The notes: generated by a model not told the origin, from the letters alone. A stretch of DNA of 23,015 bases from JAUXEH01 sp965602945 (GCA_965602945.1 CBFDBC010000028.1:1-23015); one strand, 5' to 3'. Positions 8,696 through 16,196 are shown, numbered from the stretch's first letter. Numbers and translations are program-made.

Positions 8696-11113
8696 TTATT
8701 CGTAGCGCAGGGATTTCACCGGCTCCGCCAGGGCCGCACGGATGGACTGGAAGCTGACCGTGAGCAGAGACACCGCTAGTGCCATGAGCGCCGCCAGCAC
8801 CAGGGTGTCGACGCCCACATTGATCCGGTAGGCGAAGTTCTGCAGCCAGGTGTTCATGACAAAATAGCCGATCGGCCAGGCGATGAACACAGCCAGCAGG
8901 ACCCATTTGGTGAACTCCCGGATCAGCAGGAAAATGATCCCCGAGACCGAGGCTCCCAGGATCTTGCGGATGCCGATCTCCTTGGTGCGCTGTTCTGCGG
9001 TGAAGGAGGTGAGGCCGAAGAGCCCCAGGCATCCGATCGCGATGGCCAGGGCCGTGAAATAGCCGAACAGGCTCCCCATCCGCTCCTCGGCCCGGTAGAG
9101 CTCGTCGAACTGGTCATCCACGAAGGCGAATTCGAAGGGATACTGGGAATCGATCTCGTTCCACTTTGTCTTCAGGAAGGCCATGGTGGACTGGACGTTT
9201 TCCGGCCGCATCTTCACCGAAACCTGGTTGAAGCTCCCGTAGAGGCAGGAATTGTACAGGATCATGGGATTCACCTCTTCATGCAGGGACTGGAAATGGA
9301 AGTCCTCGACGACCCCGATCACCTTGAATCGAGTCTTTTTCCTGAACGCCTCATGGCCCACTTCGAGCTCGTGGGTCAGGGGATCTTCTTCCCAGCCGAA
9401 TTTTCGGGCCGCGGTCTGGTTGATGATGATGGAGTTCTGAGGGTCGTTGGGGAACTCCCGGGAGAAGTTCCGTCCTTCCAGGATCTTCATGTCATAGAGG
9501 TTGACATAATCCTCGTCCACGAACTGGACGAACATCATGAACATCTCGTTCTCAGCCTTCCCCACGGGATGGTCCCCCCGGAAGTCACTCCACCCCAGGG
9601 GGGTCGTGGCAGAGGCCGCGGCCGCCAGGACATCCGGATTCTGTTGGAAGACGCTCTTGATCGTCTCCAGTTTTTTCTGGGTCTCCGGATTCCGGACGAG
9701 GATGGACACGACGTGGTCCTTGTCATAGCCAAGGTTTTTGTTCCGGATGTGGGTCAACTGCTTGCCCACGGTCAGGGTGCCTATGATGAGGATGATCGAA
9801 ACGGTGAACTGGAACGAAACCAGGACGATCCGCATGAGCGACCGTTTTGAGCCACGCTTGAGCTTGCCCTGGAGCGTCTCGATGGGCCGGAAGGCCGAGA
9901 GGAAGAAGGCGGGATAGCTCCCGCCGATCAGGCTGACCAGCAGCACCAGCGCGAGCAGGCCCAGGAGGAAGACGGGAGCGAGGAGGAATCCTGCCTGCAG
10001 GTCCTTGCCGGACAGGGTACGGAACAGGGGCATGGAAAGGAAAACCAGCGCCAGGGAGATGGCGGCGGCTATGAAGGTGATCACGGCGGATTCGCCCAGG
10101 AACTGCTGGATGAGCTGGCGCTTGTGGGCCCCCACGACCTTGCGGAGTCCGACCTCGCGGGCCCGGTTGGCGGAGCGGGCCGTGGACAGGTTCATGAAGT
10201 TCAGGCAGGCCAGCAGGAGGATGAAGAGCCCGATCCCGGCGAAGAGGTAGACGAAGGTGACGCTGCTGGTTCGCTCCTGGTCGTTCTCCCGGTCCGAGTA
10301 CAGGTAGATCTCGGCCACCGGACGGAGCGTCAGCTTGGCGGAACCCTTCATGGCCGTCATGGCCGGCCCGATGGTCTTGTCGAGGAATCCCGGGAACTTC
10401 TGTTCCAGGGCGGCGGGATCTGCACCCTCACGCAGCAGAAGGAAGGTGTAGTAGTTGATCTCCGTCAGCAGGTCCCGGACGGCGTTTCCCGAGGGTTTCA
10501 GGTTCAGGGTCTCGATGGATGCCAGGAAGTCGGGCCGCATGTGTGAGGTGTGAGGGATGTTCTCCAGGACTCCCGTGACCTCGTAGAGGGAATCGTTGTT
10601 GAACCGCAGGCTCTTTCCGATTGGATCCTCGTCCCCGAAATATTTGACGGCCATGTCCCGGGTGATGACCATCGTGTTCGGCCTGACTAGGGCCTCCCTG
10701 GGATCCCCTTTAAGGAACGCGAAAGTGAACACATCGAAGATGTTGGCATCCACCCACAGGAATTTTTCTTCATAGAACATCTTTTCGCCGTACTGCATGA
10801 TCTTCTGCTGGCCGTATGAGGAGAAACGAACGATTTCTTCGATCTCGGGGTAGTCTGTTTGCAGCATCGGGCCCATGGGGTTGGCGCTGGTGGCCGCGAG
10901 CAGCGTGCGTTCCGAGGTGGACAGGTCCGTCTCCACCCTGAAGATGCGGTCGCCTTTCTCGTGGAAGCGGTCGAAGCTGAGCTCGTCCTGGATGTAGAAC
11001 AGGAGCAGGAAGCTGCAGGCGAAGCCTATGGCCAGTCCGGTTATGTTGAGGAATGAATAGAGTTTCTTGCGGAAAAGGTTGCGGAATGCGATCTTAATGT
11101 AGTTTTTGAGCAT
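8696..11113 (-). CDS. Duplicated MacB/FtsX-type ABC transporter permease
   Basis: An 805-residue permease with two MacB-PCD plus FtsX units. After a short basic N-terminus (KNYIKIAFRNLFRKKLYSF) come helix 1 (about 22-43), a large periplasmic domain, an FtsX helix set containing REVGLRKVVGAHKRQLIQQF, then a second helix (RIVLVSFQFTVSIILIIGTL), a second periplasmic domain and a final FtsX set with KEIGIRKILGASVSG, the classic coupling motif. It ends EPVKSLRYE, typical of this family. ATG 11113 is preferred because GGAGG (11119-11123) lies 5 nt upstream; an in-frame start 18 codons earlier lacks this. No ATPase gene is adjacent, as in the acidobacterial duplicated orphan permeases; its ATPase partner and substrate are unknown. 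Confidence 0.88.
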   Translation of the reverse strand: MLKNYIKIAFRNLFRKKLYSFLNITGLAIGFACSFLLLFYIQDELSFDRFHEKGDRIFRVETDLSTSERTLLAATSANPMGPMLQTDYPEIEEIVRFSSYGQQKIMQYGEKMFYEEKFLWVDANIFDVFTFAFLKGDPREALVRPNTMVITRDMAVKYFGDEDPIGKSLRFNNDSLYEVTGVLENIPHTSHMRPDFLASIETLNLKPSGNAVRDLLTEINYYTFLLLREGADPAALEQKFPGFLDKTIGPAMTAMKGSAKLTLRPVAEIYLYSDRENDQERTSSVTFVYLFAGIGLFILLLACLNFMNLSTARSANRAREVGLRKVVGAHKRQLIQQFLGESAVITFIAAAISLALVFLSMPLFRTLSGKDLQAGFLLAPVFLLGLLALVLLVSLIGGSYPAFFLSAFRPIETLQGKLKRGSKRSLMRIVLVSFQFTVSIILIIGTLTVGKQLTHIRNKNLGYDKDHVVSILVRNPETQKKLETIKSVFQQNPDVLAAAASATTPLGWSDFRGDHPVGKAENEMFMMFVQFVDEDYVNLYDMKILEGRNFSREFPNDPQNSIIINQTAARKFGWEEDPLTHELEVGHEAFRKKTRFKVIGVVEDFHFQSLHEEVNPMILYNSCLYGSFNQVSVKMRPENVQSTMAFLKTKWNEIDSQYPFEFAFVDDQFDELYRAEERMGSLFGYFTALAIAIGCLGLFGLTSFTAEQRTKEIGIRKILGASVSGIIFLLIREFTKWVLLAVFIAWPIGYFVMNTWLQNFAYRINVGVDTLVLAALMALAVSLLTVSFQSIRAALAEPVKSLRYE

Positions 11114-11118
11114 AGGTC

Positions 11119-11123
11119 CCTCC
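11119..11123 (-). promoter_or_regulatory. Ribosome-binding site fixing the permease start
   Basis: Minus-strand GGAGG, 5 nt before the ATG at 11113. It decides between this start and an in-frame one at 11167 that would add 18 residues unlike the family N-terminus. Confidence 0.7.
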
Positions 11124-11183
11124 GTCCAAATCTCTCTTTTCATTGGTTCTAACGAAAAATTATTCAAAAAGGTTCTCCTATAC

Positions 11184-11437
11184 GTGCTCCGACCATCCTA
11201 TCAAGCAGAAAACGAACGAGTTAGGTCCTTAGAAGATCCTTAATTTTGGCTTAAAGTGGCGTTTTTGGGGTCAAAATGCCTTATTTAAGCGGGTCACGGG
11301 GAGTTTTCCACAGGAGAGAAGCGCTAATATTCTTAGAACACTGATTTCCCCCCCCAAATACGTATTCTAAGGCAAAAAAAACATGCTTCTTAGCAGTTAA
11401 AGTGTATGTTATCTGTAAGTTAGGATGGTCGGAGCGC
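11184..11437. repeat. 254-bp palindromic AT-rich element, copy A
   Basis: An AT-rich island between the divergent permease and NRAMP-like genes. The ends are a 17-bp inverted repeat with one mismatch: GTGCTCCGACCATCCTA (11184-11200) and the complement at 11421-11437. The inverted symmetry continues through the whole element without gaps: by hand count about 73 of 127 paired positions are complementary. The exact centre (11310/11311) falls in TTTTCCACAG. CTTA-type boxes start at arm positions 45, 56 and 67, an 11-bp spacing. An eight-C run is at 11348-11355. It aligns gap-free with copy B at 14559-14812, about 71% identity, same orientation. There is no open reading frame inside and no clear target-site duplication. 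It may be a MITE-like element, a protein-binding site array or a structured RNA; it also occupies the promoter region of both flanking genes. Confidence 0.85.
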
Positions 11438-11492
11438 TATTATCTTTGACTCTGATGCAGGCATGTGGAATAATCTGCCCCGAGAGTGTCCC

Positions 11493-12842
11493 ATGCCGGA
11501 AGATCCAGGCCCCTTTGCTGCTGCCTCTCTCGAGGACCGCGAAGCCGAGGCCGCGGCCTTGGAAAGGATAGAAAGCAGGGCTCCGCTGTCCAGATTCTGG
11601 GGCCGGCTCAGGCTCAGCGGGCCGGGGTTCATGGACTCTGCGCTCACCTTGGGAGCCGGCACCCTGACCGCGGCCATGCTGTCAGGGGCGGCCTTCGGCT
11701 ACCGCACCATGTGGCTGCTCTGGGTGTCCATGGGGTTGGGGGTCTTCATGATGGCGGCCATGGCGCGCTTCACCTGCCGGGGGGGATTTCGCGTCATCCG
11801 GGTCCAGAACCGCTTTCACGGCTGGGTGGTAGGCTCACTGCTCACGGCGCTGGTGGGGACCGTGGCCGTGGCCGTGATCTTCAACTACGGCCAGTACAGC
11901 CTGGGCACACACCTGATCGAGTCGCTGACGCCGATGCTCGGCTTCTCCTTCCCGCGCCAATGGAACTGGATCGTTTTCATGGCCGTGACCTCCGGGCTGA
12001 TACTCTCCTATGGCCGCAGGGGCAGGCGGGGCATCGCGGCGGTCGAGAGCTTCATGAAAGCGAGCATCGGGGTCATGCTGCTCTGTTTCGGCGCGTGCCT
12101 GGTGCTCGTGGGCGTAGACTGGGGCGCCCTGTTCCAGGGGGTGTTTGTGCCCTGGCTTCCCCGGGGCGTCGAAGGCCTGGATCTTTTCATCGCCTCGTCG
12201 GCCGCAGCCATTGGGGTCATGGACTGGATATTCTTCCACTATGCGGGGCTTGCCCGGGGGTGGGGGCGGCGGCATGAGCGGCAGGCCCGGTTCGACATCG
12301 TTGTGGGACTTTTCATCCCCTTTGTGGTGATCAATACCCTTGTGATGGCCGTGTTCGCCGGCACGCTGCACAAACAGGGCTTGTCTCCCGAAACCGCCCC
12401 GGAGCTGGCTCAGGCCCTGATGCCCCTCCTGGGCCCCACCTGGTCCCAGATCCTGTTCTACCTGGGATTCCTTGCGGTGCCCATAACCACCACCGTGGGG
12501 ATGAGCCTGGCCTGTGCCATGGCCGTCCACGAGGCTTTCGGATGGGAGGTGGATGTCCGTTCCTGGCGGTGGAAGGCGGCAGCGCTGCTGCCCCAGATCG
12601 GATTCCTGGCGGTGTGGTATCCCCGCCCGGTGTGGCTCGTGATCGCCATCGGGGCCTTCCTGTCGCTCACCAATAATGTTGTGGGCTGGTCTATGTACCT
12701 GCTGCTCAACGACCGGCGCGTGCTGGGAAAAGACCGGAGCCGGAGCTATCTCTGGAACCTGGGGATCATGCTCCAGATCACCCTGCTGAATGGGATCGCG
12801 ATCCTGTATGTCTTCAACCGGCTGGGATGGTGGGCACCGTGA
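11493..12842 (+). CDS. NRAMP-related transporter lacking the DPGN motif
   Basis: A 449-residue polytopic protein resembling NRAMP divalent-metal transporters: GPGFMDSALTLGAGTLTAAM (residues 43-61) sits where NRAMPs have GPxFxxxxxxxDPGN, and a sixth-helix-like segment AAIGVMDWIFFHY (238-250) matches the region of the MPH motif. Eleven or so helices are visible. The metal-binding Asp and Asn of DPGN are replaced (GAGT, 54-57) and MPH is MDW (243-245), so Mn2+/Fe2+ transport by the usual site is unlikely; another substrate is probable. ATG 11493 is chosen because GAGAG lies 6 nt upstream; ATG 11463 in the same frame is possible. The gene starts 55 nt after element A, and its stop overlaps the next start (TGATG), so it is coupled to the small membrane gene. 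Confidence 0.75.
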   Translation: MPEDPGPFAAASLEDREAEAAALERIESRAPLSRFWGRLRLSGPGFMDSALTLGAGTLTAAMLSGAAFGYRTMWLLWVSMGLGVFMMAAMARFTCRGGFRVIRVQNRFHGWVVGSLLTALVGTVAVAVIFNYGQYSLGTHLIESLTPMLGFSFPRQWNWIVFMAVTSGLILSYGRRGRRGIAAVESFMKASIGVMLLCFGACLVLVGVDWGALFQGVFVPWLPRGVEGLDLFIASSAAAIGVMDWIFFHYAGLARGWGRRHERQARFDIVVGLFIPFVVINTLVMAVFAGTLHKQGLSPETAPELAQALMPLLGPTWSQILFYLGFLAVPITTTVGMSLACAMAVHEAFGWEVDVRSWRWKAAALLPQIGFLAVWYPRPVWLVIAIGAFLSLTNNVVGWSMYLLLNDRRVLGKDRSRSYLWNLGIMLQITLLNGIAILYVFNRLGWWAP

Positions 12843-13138
12843 TGGACTTGGATCGCAGGCTGGGACCCTGGAGCCTGCGGATCTGGGGACTGATCGTCAA
12901 CCTGTGCGCCAATGCCCTGGCTCTGTATGGGGCCGCCGGGATTGTAAGGAACGGATCGAGGCTGGCGCTGCTGATCGCCGGCTGCCTCATCACCCTGGCT
13001 TGTGTGCTGATCCTGGCCTTGCCCAGCCGGCCCGGTGGGGATTCAGAGACAGCGCCCCCGATCCGAGAGCAGGATGTGGATTCGGGACTGGAACTGCCCC
13101 CCGGGAATCGGGAAGGCGTCTCGGATAGAGAAGAATAG
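12842..13138 (+). CDS. Small two-helix membrane protein, unknown function
   Basis: A 98-residue protein starting at the ATG that overlaps the stop of the transporter gene by one base (TGATG), which implies translational coupling; an ATG 15 nt upstream in the same frame is the alternative. Two hydrophobic segments (about 14-34, WGLIVNLCANALALYGAAGIV, and 41-61, LALLIAGCLITLACVLILAL) form a hairpin, followed by an acidic, Pro/Gly-rich tail that is likely disordered and cytosolic. I do not recognise a family. Its position between a transporter and an enzyme suggests an accessory subunit of the transporter, by context only. Confidence 0.7.
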   Translation: MDLDRRLGPWSLRIWGLIVNLCANALALYGAAGIVRNGSRLALLIAGCLITLACVLILALPSRPGGDSETAPPIREQDVDSGLELPPGNREGVSDREE

Positions 13139-13149
13139 GAGGAGGACCG

Positions 13150-14607
13150 ATGCCTGATGATCTGGAACCTGGGACCCGATCGGAAACCGGACGGCAGGTC
13201 GGGCTGGCAGTGCGCCGGCTGGCTCTGCTGCATCATGCGTTCTCCACGACACTGGTCGAGCAGCTGGGTGAGGAACAGGGGAGGGCCGTGATCGAAAAGG
13301 CGGTCGAGGCATACGGCCGCCGGATCGGCCGGGAAGCAGCGGAGCGGGCGCGAGCCAAAGGCAATCCCCTGACGCCGGAGTATTTCGAGGACGACCTGCC
13401 GGCCGATGCCTGGGGCGTTGAGGTCGTAGAGGTGGAGGGCGAGCAGCGCGTGCGGGTCCACCACTGCCCCCTGGCCGCGGAATGGCTGGATCGGGGAGAC
13501 CCGGGCCTGATGCGGCTCTACTGCGGCGTGGACCAGGCCAAGATGATTGGCTTCAACCCGGAGTACGAGTACGTGCACATCAAAAACCTGCTGGACGGTG
13601 ATCCCTACTGTGAGCTGGTCGTGCGCAGGCGGGGTGAACCTGGAGATGCGGGAGACGGGAAACAAAACTCTGCGGGATGCCCGGCCGGCGAGACCGCCCA
13701 GGCATCGTCGGAGGAAAGGGATGCGGAGGATCGGGTCAAGTGGATCGGCGGCCATTATTCCCGTGCCGACCTGATGCAGATGGAGCCGGAGTGCCTCCGG
13801 GCGCTCTTCCGTGAGCGCGTCCACCACACCATCGAGGTCCCACTCTACCCCATCCTGCGGGGAGAGAAGCAGGCCCGGCCCGGATACGGCTGGCAGCCGC
13901 GATTGATCCTGGATGTGCTGCGAGAGCGGGGGATTCCGGAAGATGAGCCCGACATCCTGTGGGGGAAACACTACATCGATCTGGCGGACAGACTGAATGC
14001 TGGGGAAGCCGTGTCCCTGGAGCAGTCCCTGCCGGAGCCGTTTCGAGATGAGGAGATGGCCGCTGTGCGGAAGCTCATCTGGGGGCGGCGCTCGATCAGG
14101 GACTGGATTCCCGGAAAAGAGATCCCCGATGATTCGATCGAACTGATCCTCGAAGCCGGGCGGGCCGCCCCCACAGGGTGCAACCTGGATGTCGTGCGTT
14201 TCATCGTGATCCAAGATCCGGATGAGGCCCGGATGGTGTGGAGTGACATTCCCACCCCCATGGACCGCTGTGTGCTGATCGTGGTCTGCTACGACACGCG
14301 CATCTACCGTACCGTGGGGCACGACCGCCTCGTGCCGCATAACCAGCTCTTCGACTGCGCTGCGGCCGCTGACCACATGTGCCTCATGGCGCATGCCTTG
14401 GGCCTGGGTGCCGTGTGGCTGACGCGGACTGAGAAAACCGGTGCCGATTTCAAGCACAAATACGGCCTGCCGGAGCACATCGAGCCCGCTATGCATATTG
14501 CGGTCGGCTGGCCCGCCCTCGGTACCCTCAAAAGCGCCCGCCTCCCGCTCTCCTACATGCGCTCCGACCATTCTAACATGCAGAAAACGCATAATTTAGA
14601 TCCTTAG
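13150..14607 (+). CDS. ATC hydrolase-like domain fused to a nitroreductase
   Basis: A 485-residue two-domain protein. Residues about 18-160 resemble the L-2-amino-thiazoline-4-carboxylate hydrolase family (LHHAFSTTLVEQLGEEQGRAVIEKAVEAYGRRIGRE, then a Cys-containing HHCPLAAEW and DPYCELVVRR). A Gly/Ser/Glu-rich linker (161-195) and an unassigned stretch (196-300) lead to an FMN nitroreductase domain (about 305-468) with IWGRRSIRDWIPGKEIPDDSIELILEAGRAAPTGCN and ALGLGAVWLT. Normal nitroreductases would bind FMN and use NAD(P)H. A strong GGAGGAGG site precedes the ATG, and the gene follows the membrane protein by 11 nt. The last 15 residues (471-485) are encoded by palindromic element B, so the original C-terminus was probably different. 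Substrate unknown; the combination could act on a cyclic or unsaturated amino acid-like compound. Confidence 0.8.
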   Translation: MPDDLEPGTRSETGRQVGLAVRRLALLHHAFSTTLVEQLGEEQGRAVIEKAVEAYGRRIGREAAERARAKGNPLTPEYFEDDLPADAWGVEVVEVEGEQRVRVHHCPLAAEWLDRGDPGLMRLYCGVDQAKMIGFNPEYEYVHIKNLLDGDPYCELVVRRRGEPGDAGDGKQNSAGCPAGETAQASSEERDAEDRVKWIGGHYSRADLMQMEPECLRALFRERVHHTIEVPLYPILRGEKQARPGYGWQPRLILDVLRERGIPEDEPDILWGKHYIDLADRLNAGEAVSLEQSLPEPFRDEEMAAVRKLIWGRRSIRDWIPGKEIPDDSIELILEAGRAAPTGCNLDVVRFIVIQDPDEARMVWSDIPTPMDRCVLIVVCYDTRIYRTVGHDRLVPHNQLFDCAAAADHMCLMAHALGLGAVWLTRTEKTGADFKHKYGLPEHIEPAMHIAVGWPALGTLKSARLPLSYMRSDHSNMQKTHNLDP

Positions 14608-14812
14608 AGTGCCCTTAATTATGGCTTAGAGCATCATTTTTAGGGCCAATATTAAGCGTTTAAGCCAATCACATGGACTTTTCCACAGTTGTGTTTGTCT
14701 GGGATTCTTAGACTACTGATTTCACTATGATAATGTGCCTTCTAAGCCAAAATTAACATAGTTTTAAGCATTTAACATAAATGATATCAGTAAGTTAAAA
14801 TGGTCGGAGCGC
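14559..14812. repeat. 254-bp palindromic AT-rich element, copy B
   Basis: Second copy of the element at 11184-11437, identical in length and orientation and alignable without gaps. Ends: GCGCTCCGACCATTCTAAC (14559-14577) and its complement with one mismatch at 14794-14812. By hand count about 70 of 127 mirrored positions pair; the longest inner block is TTAATTATGGCTTAGAG against TTAATTTTGGCTTAGAA on the other arm. The centre (14685/14686) again falls in TTTTCCACAG. CTTA-type boxes are at the same arm positions (45, 56, 67). The left end overlaps the last 15 codons of the nitroreductase fusion; the right end stops one base before the stop codon of the convergent metallohydrolase gene, so it fills the whole 206-bp gap between two converging genes. 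No direct repeat flanks it. Confidence 0.85.
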
Positions 14813-14813
14813 G

Positions 14814-15983
14814 TCATTCGAAGCGGAGGCTGGTGGGGGCGGCCCTGCGGTGGTCGTGGAGGTAAGCGCCGGTGCCGTTTTCGATCACCTCGGCGTAGCG
14901 GGGGACGTTGGAGGCGATCACGGCACGTTCGGGATGATCCTCCGTCCAGAGTTCCAGGATCTGCAGGATAGCCGAGCAGTGGCGGCCCACGCGCACGTCG
15001 ATGGGCCAGCCGTTCTCATCGATTTTCTCGAAGAGCAGCCCGTGCTCCCCGGCCTTGACCAAGAACTCGTCCTTGCCCTCCAGCAGGAGCTTCCGGTCGG
15101 TGCGGCCGCGCGTGGCATCCAGCATGGGCTCCGGCGCCTCGAGCAGGAGCGAGATGGCGTCCGTGTGGTCCCCTATCTCCCTATGGGACAGCCCGCGCAG
15201 CGCGTAGGGCGAGTTCTCCATGCCGAGGTCGAATCCCTCCATACCCGAGATCATCATGGAGGTCATCGCCGCCAGGTCCTGGCCCTTTTCGTGGGCCACG
15301 ATGACGGAGATCACCGGGTACTGGAGTTCGGCCTCGTGGAGGTCGATGGCAATGTCGATCTTTTCCTCTCTGATCATCCGGATTATGGCGAAACAGGTCT
15401 TCTCAGTCAGCGTCCCGTTGGCCCGGCCCGGCCAGGTGCGGTTGAGGTTGCGGATGTCCACATAGGCCAGTTCCTGCCGGCTGGGATAGTGGATGTAGAC
15501 CTCGGGATCCGGCCACTGATCGAGCGGATTGGACCAGCGGTCGCCCATGCGGAAGGTGCGCTCCCCCCAGGGCGTCTCGATGCTGTAATCCGGGGGGTAA
15601 GCCCCACCCAGGCGCGTGACCGTGGTCCCGCTGCGGTTGGCGGAGAGGATCACGAACAGCCGACCCTTTTCCAGCACCGCGTTTTCCGCCAGGATCCAGG
15701 CCGCCAGCCGTCCGGCCGGCTCCTCGGGATGCGTGCCGCCCAGGATGAGGACGGCGCCGCCCGGTTCCCGGCCTTCCAGGACATACACGTTGGCGTCGTT
15801 GATGGTGCCTTCGAGGCCCGCAAAATACTCGCTGAGCTTCTTGACCTCCGTGACACCCGGACCCAGGACCACCGGTTCCTTGAGATGGCGGCTGCGGTAG
15901 AAGCTGAGGCCTGCGAAAAACATCAAAACCGCCCCCAGCAGGAGGATGGCCGCCTTGCGGAAAAATCTCAGATCTCCTCGCAT
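14814..15983 (-). CDS. Membrane-anchored M14/AstE-AspA-like zinc hydrolase
   Basis: A 389-residue protein of the succinylglutamate desuccinylase/aspartoacylase branch of zinc carboxypeptidases. An N-terminal signal-anchor (about 10-27, AAILLLGAVLMFFAGLSF) preceded by basic residues should place the catalytic domain outside the cytoplasm. Zinc-site motifs are THPEE (H85, E88), DLHEAE (H216) and the substrate-binding NLNRTWPG (R182); LLLEAPEP (E282) is the likely catalytic Glu. The family cleaves an amide to release an amino acid or acyl group. ATG 15983 has GGGAGAG 6 nt upstream and is preferred to the GTG at 15998. It is the last gene of the minus-strand operon, 11 nt after the 49-residue gene, and its stop abuts element B. 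The exact substrate is unknown; an N-acyl amino acid or peptide at the cell surface is plausible. Confidence 0.8.
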   Translation of the reverse strand: MRGDLRFFRKAAILLLGAVLMFFAGLSFYRSRHLKEPVVLGPGVTEVKKLSEYFAGLEGTINDANVYVLEGREPGGAVLILGGTHPEEPAGRLAAWILAENAVLEKGRLFVILSANRSGTTVTRLGGAYPPDYSIETPWGERTFRMGDRWSNPLDQWPDPEVYIHYPSRQELAYVDIRNLNRTWPGRANGTLTEKTCFAIIRMIREEKIDIAIDLHEAELQYPVISVIVAHEKGQDLAAMTSMMISGMEGFDLGMENSPYALRGLSHREIGDHTDAISLLLEAPEPMLDATRGRTDRKLLLEGKDEFLVKAGEHGLLFEKIDENGWPIDVRVGRHCSAILQILELWTEDHPERAVIASNVPRYAEVIENGTGAYLHDHRRAAPTSLRFE

Positions 15984-15994
15984 CGGTCTCTCCC

Positions 15995-16144
15995 TCACTT
16001 CAAGCGCAGCAGGCGCAGGATAAAAGGCATAAGGATGATGACGTAGAGCAGTTCATCCTGCCATTTCCTGCTTTTCAGCAGGTTCCAGACTATAAGAACC
16101 GCGACAAAGGCGATCAGGATGTAATACAGAAAAGTGACGATCAT
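15995..16144 (-). CDS. 49-residue single-pass or hairpin membrane protein
   Basis: Reading the minus strand from the ATG at 16144 gives MIVTFLYYILIAFVAVLIVW (helix), then NLLKSRKWQDELL, then a second hydrophobic stretch YVIILMPFILRLLRLK and a stop at 15995-15997. AGGGAG lies 11 nt upstream, longer than ideal. The stop lies within the ribosome-binding region of the metallohydrolase gene (GTGAGGGAGAG), so the two are probably translationally coupled. It falls exactly between a permease and a hydrolase gene with no overlap, and both its start and stop fit the operon. I recognise no family. It could be a small subunit of the permease complex. Confidence 0.65.
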   Translation of the reverse strand: MIVTFLYYILIAFVAVLIVWNLLKSRKWQDELLYVIILMPFILRLLRLK

Positions 16145-16196
16145 CGCTTTCGTGTCTCCCTATAACGTATCTCTCTCTCCTCTTCCCGTGCTTTTT

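Noticed and set aside
11304..11313. The central TTTTCCACA as a chromosomal origin
   Set aside because: Only one DnaA-box-like 9-mer per copy is present and no dnaA, dnaN or other origin genes are near; noted only as a conserved motif.
11184..11437. Target-site duplication at the element ends
   Set aside because: Flanks are ATAC/TATT for copy A and ACAT/GTCA for copy B; neither gives a convincing direct repeat.
12814..14592. 592-codon minus-strand frame opposite the nitroreductase fusion
   Set aside because: The plus-strand gene has a ribosome-binding site and two recognisable domains; the minus-strand product has none.
11184..14812. The palindromes as integron attC sites
   Set aside because: attC sites are shorter (about 57-141 bp), follow one gene each and have core boxes of the form GTTRRRY at the end. 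The near-GTTA ends here are 254 bp apart, one copy lies in a divergent promoter region and no integrase is present.
14850..16046. 398-codon plus-strand frame opposite the metallohydrolase
   Set aside because: The minus-strand gene carries intact zinc-site motifs and fits an operon; the plus frame is a shadow.
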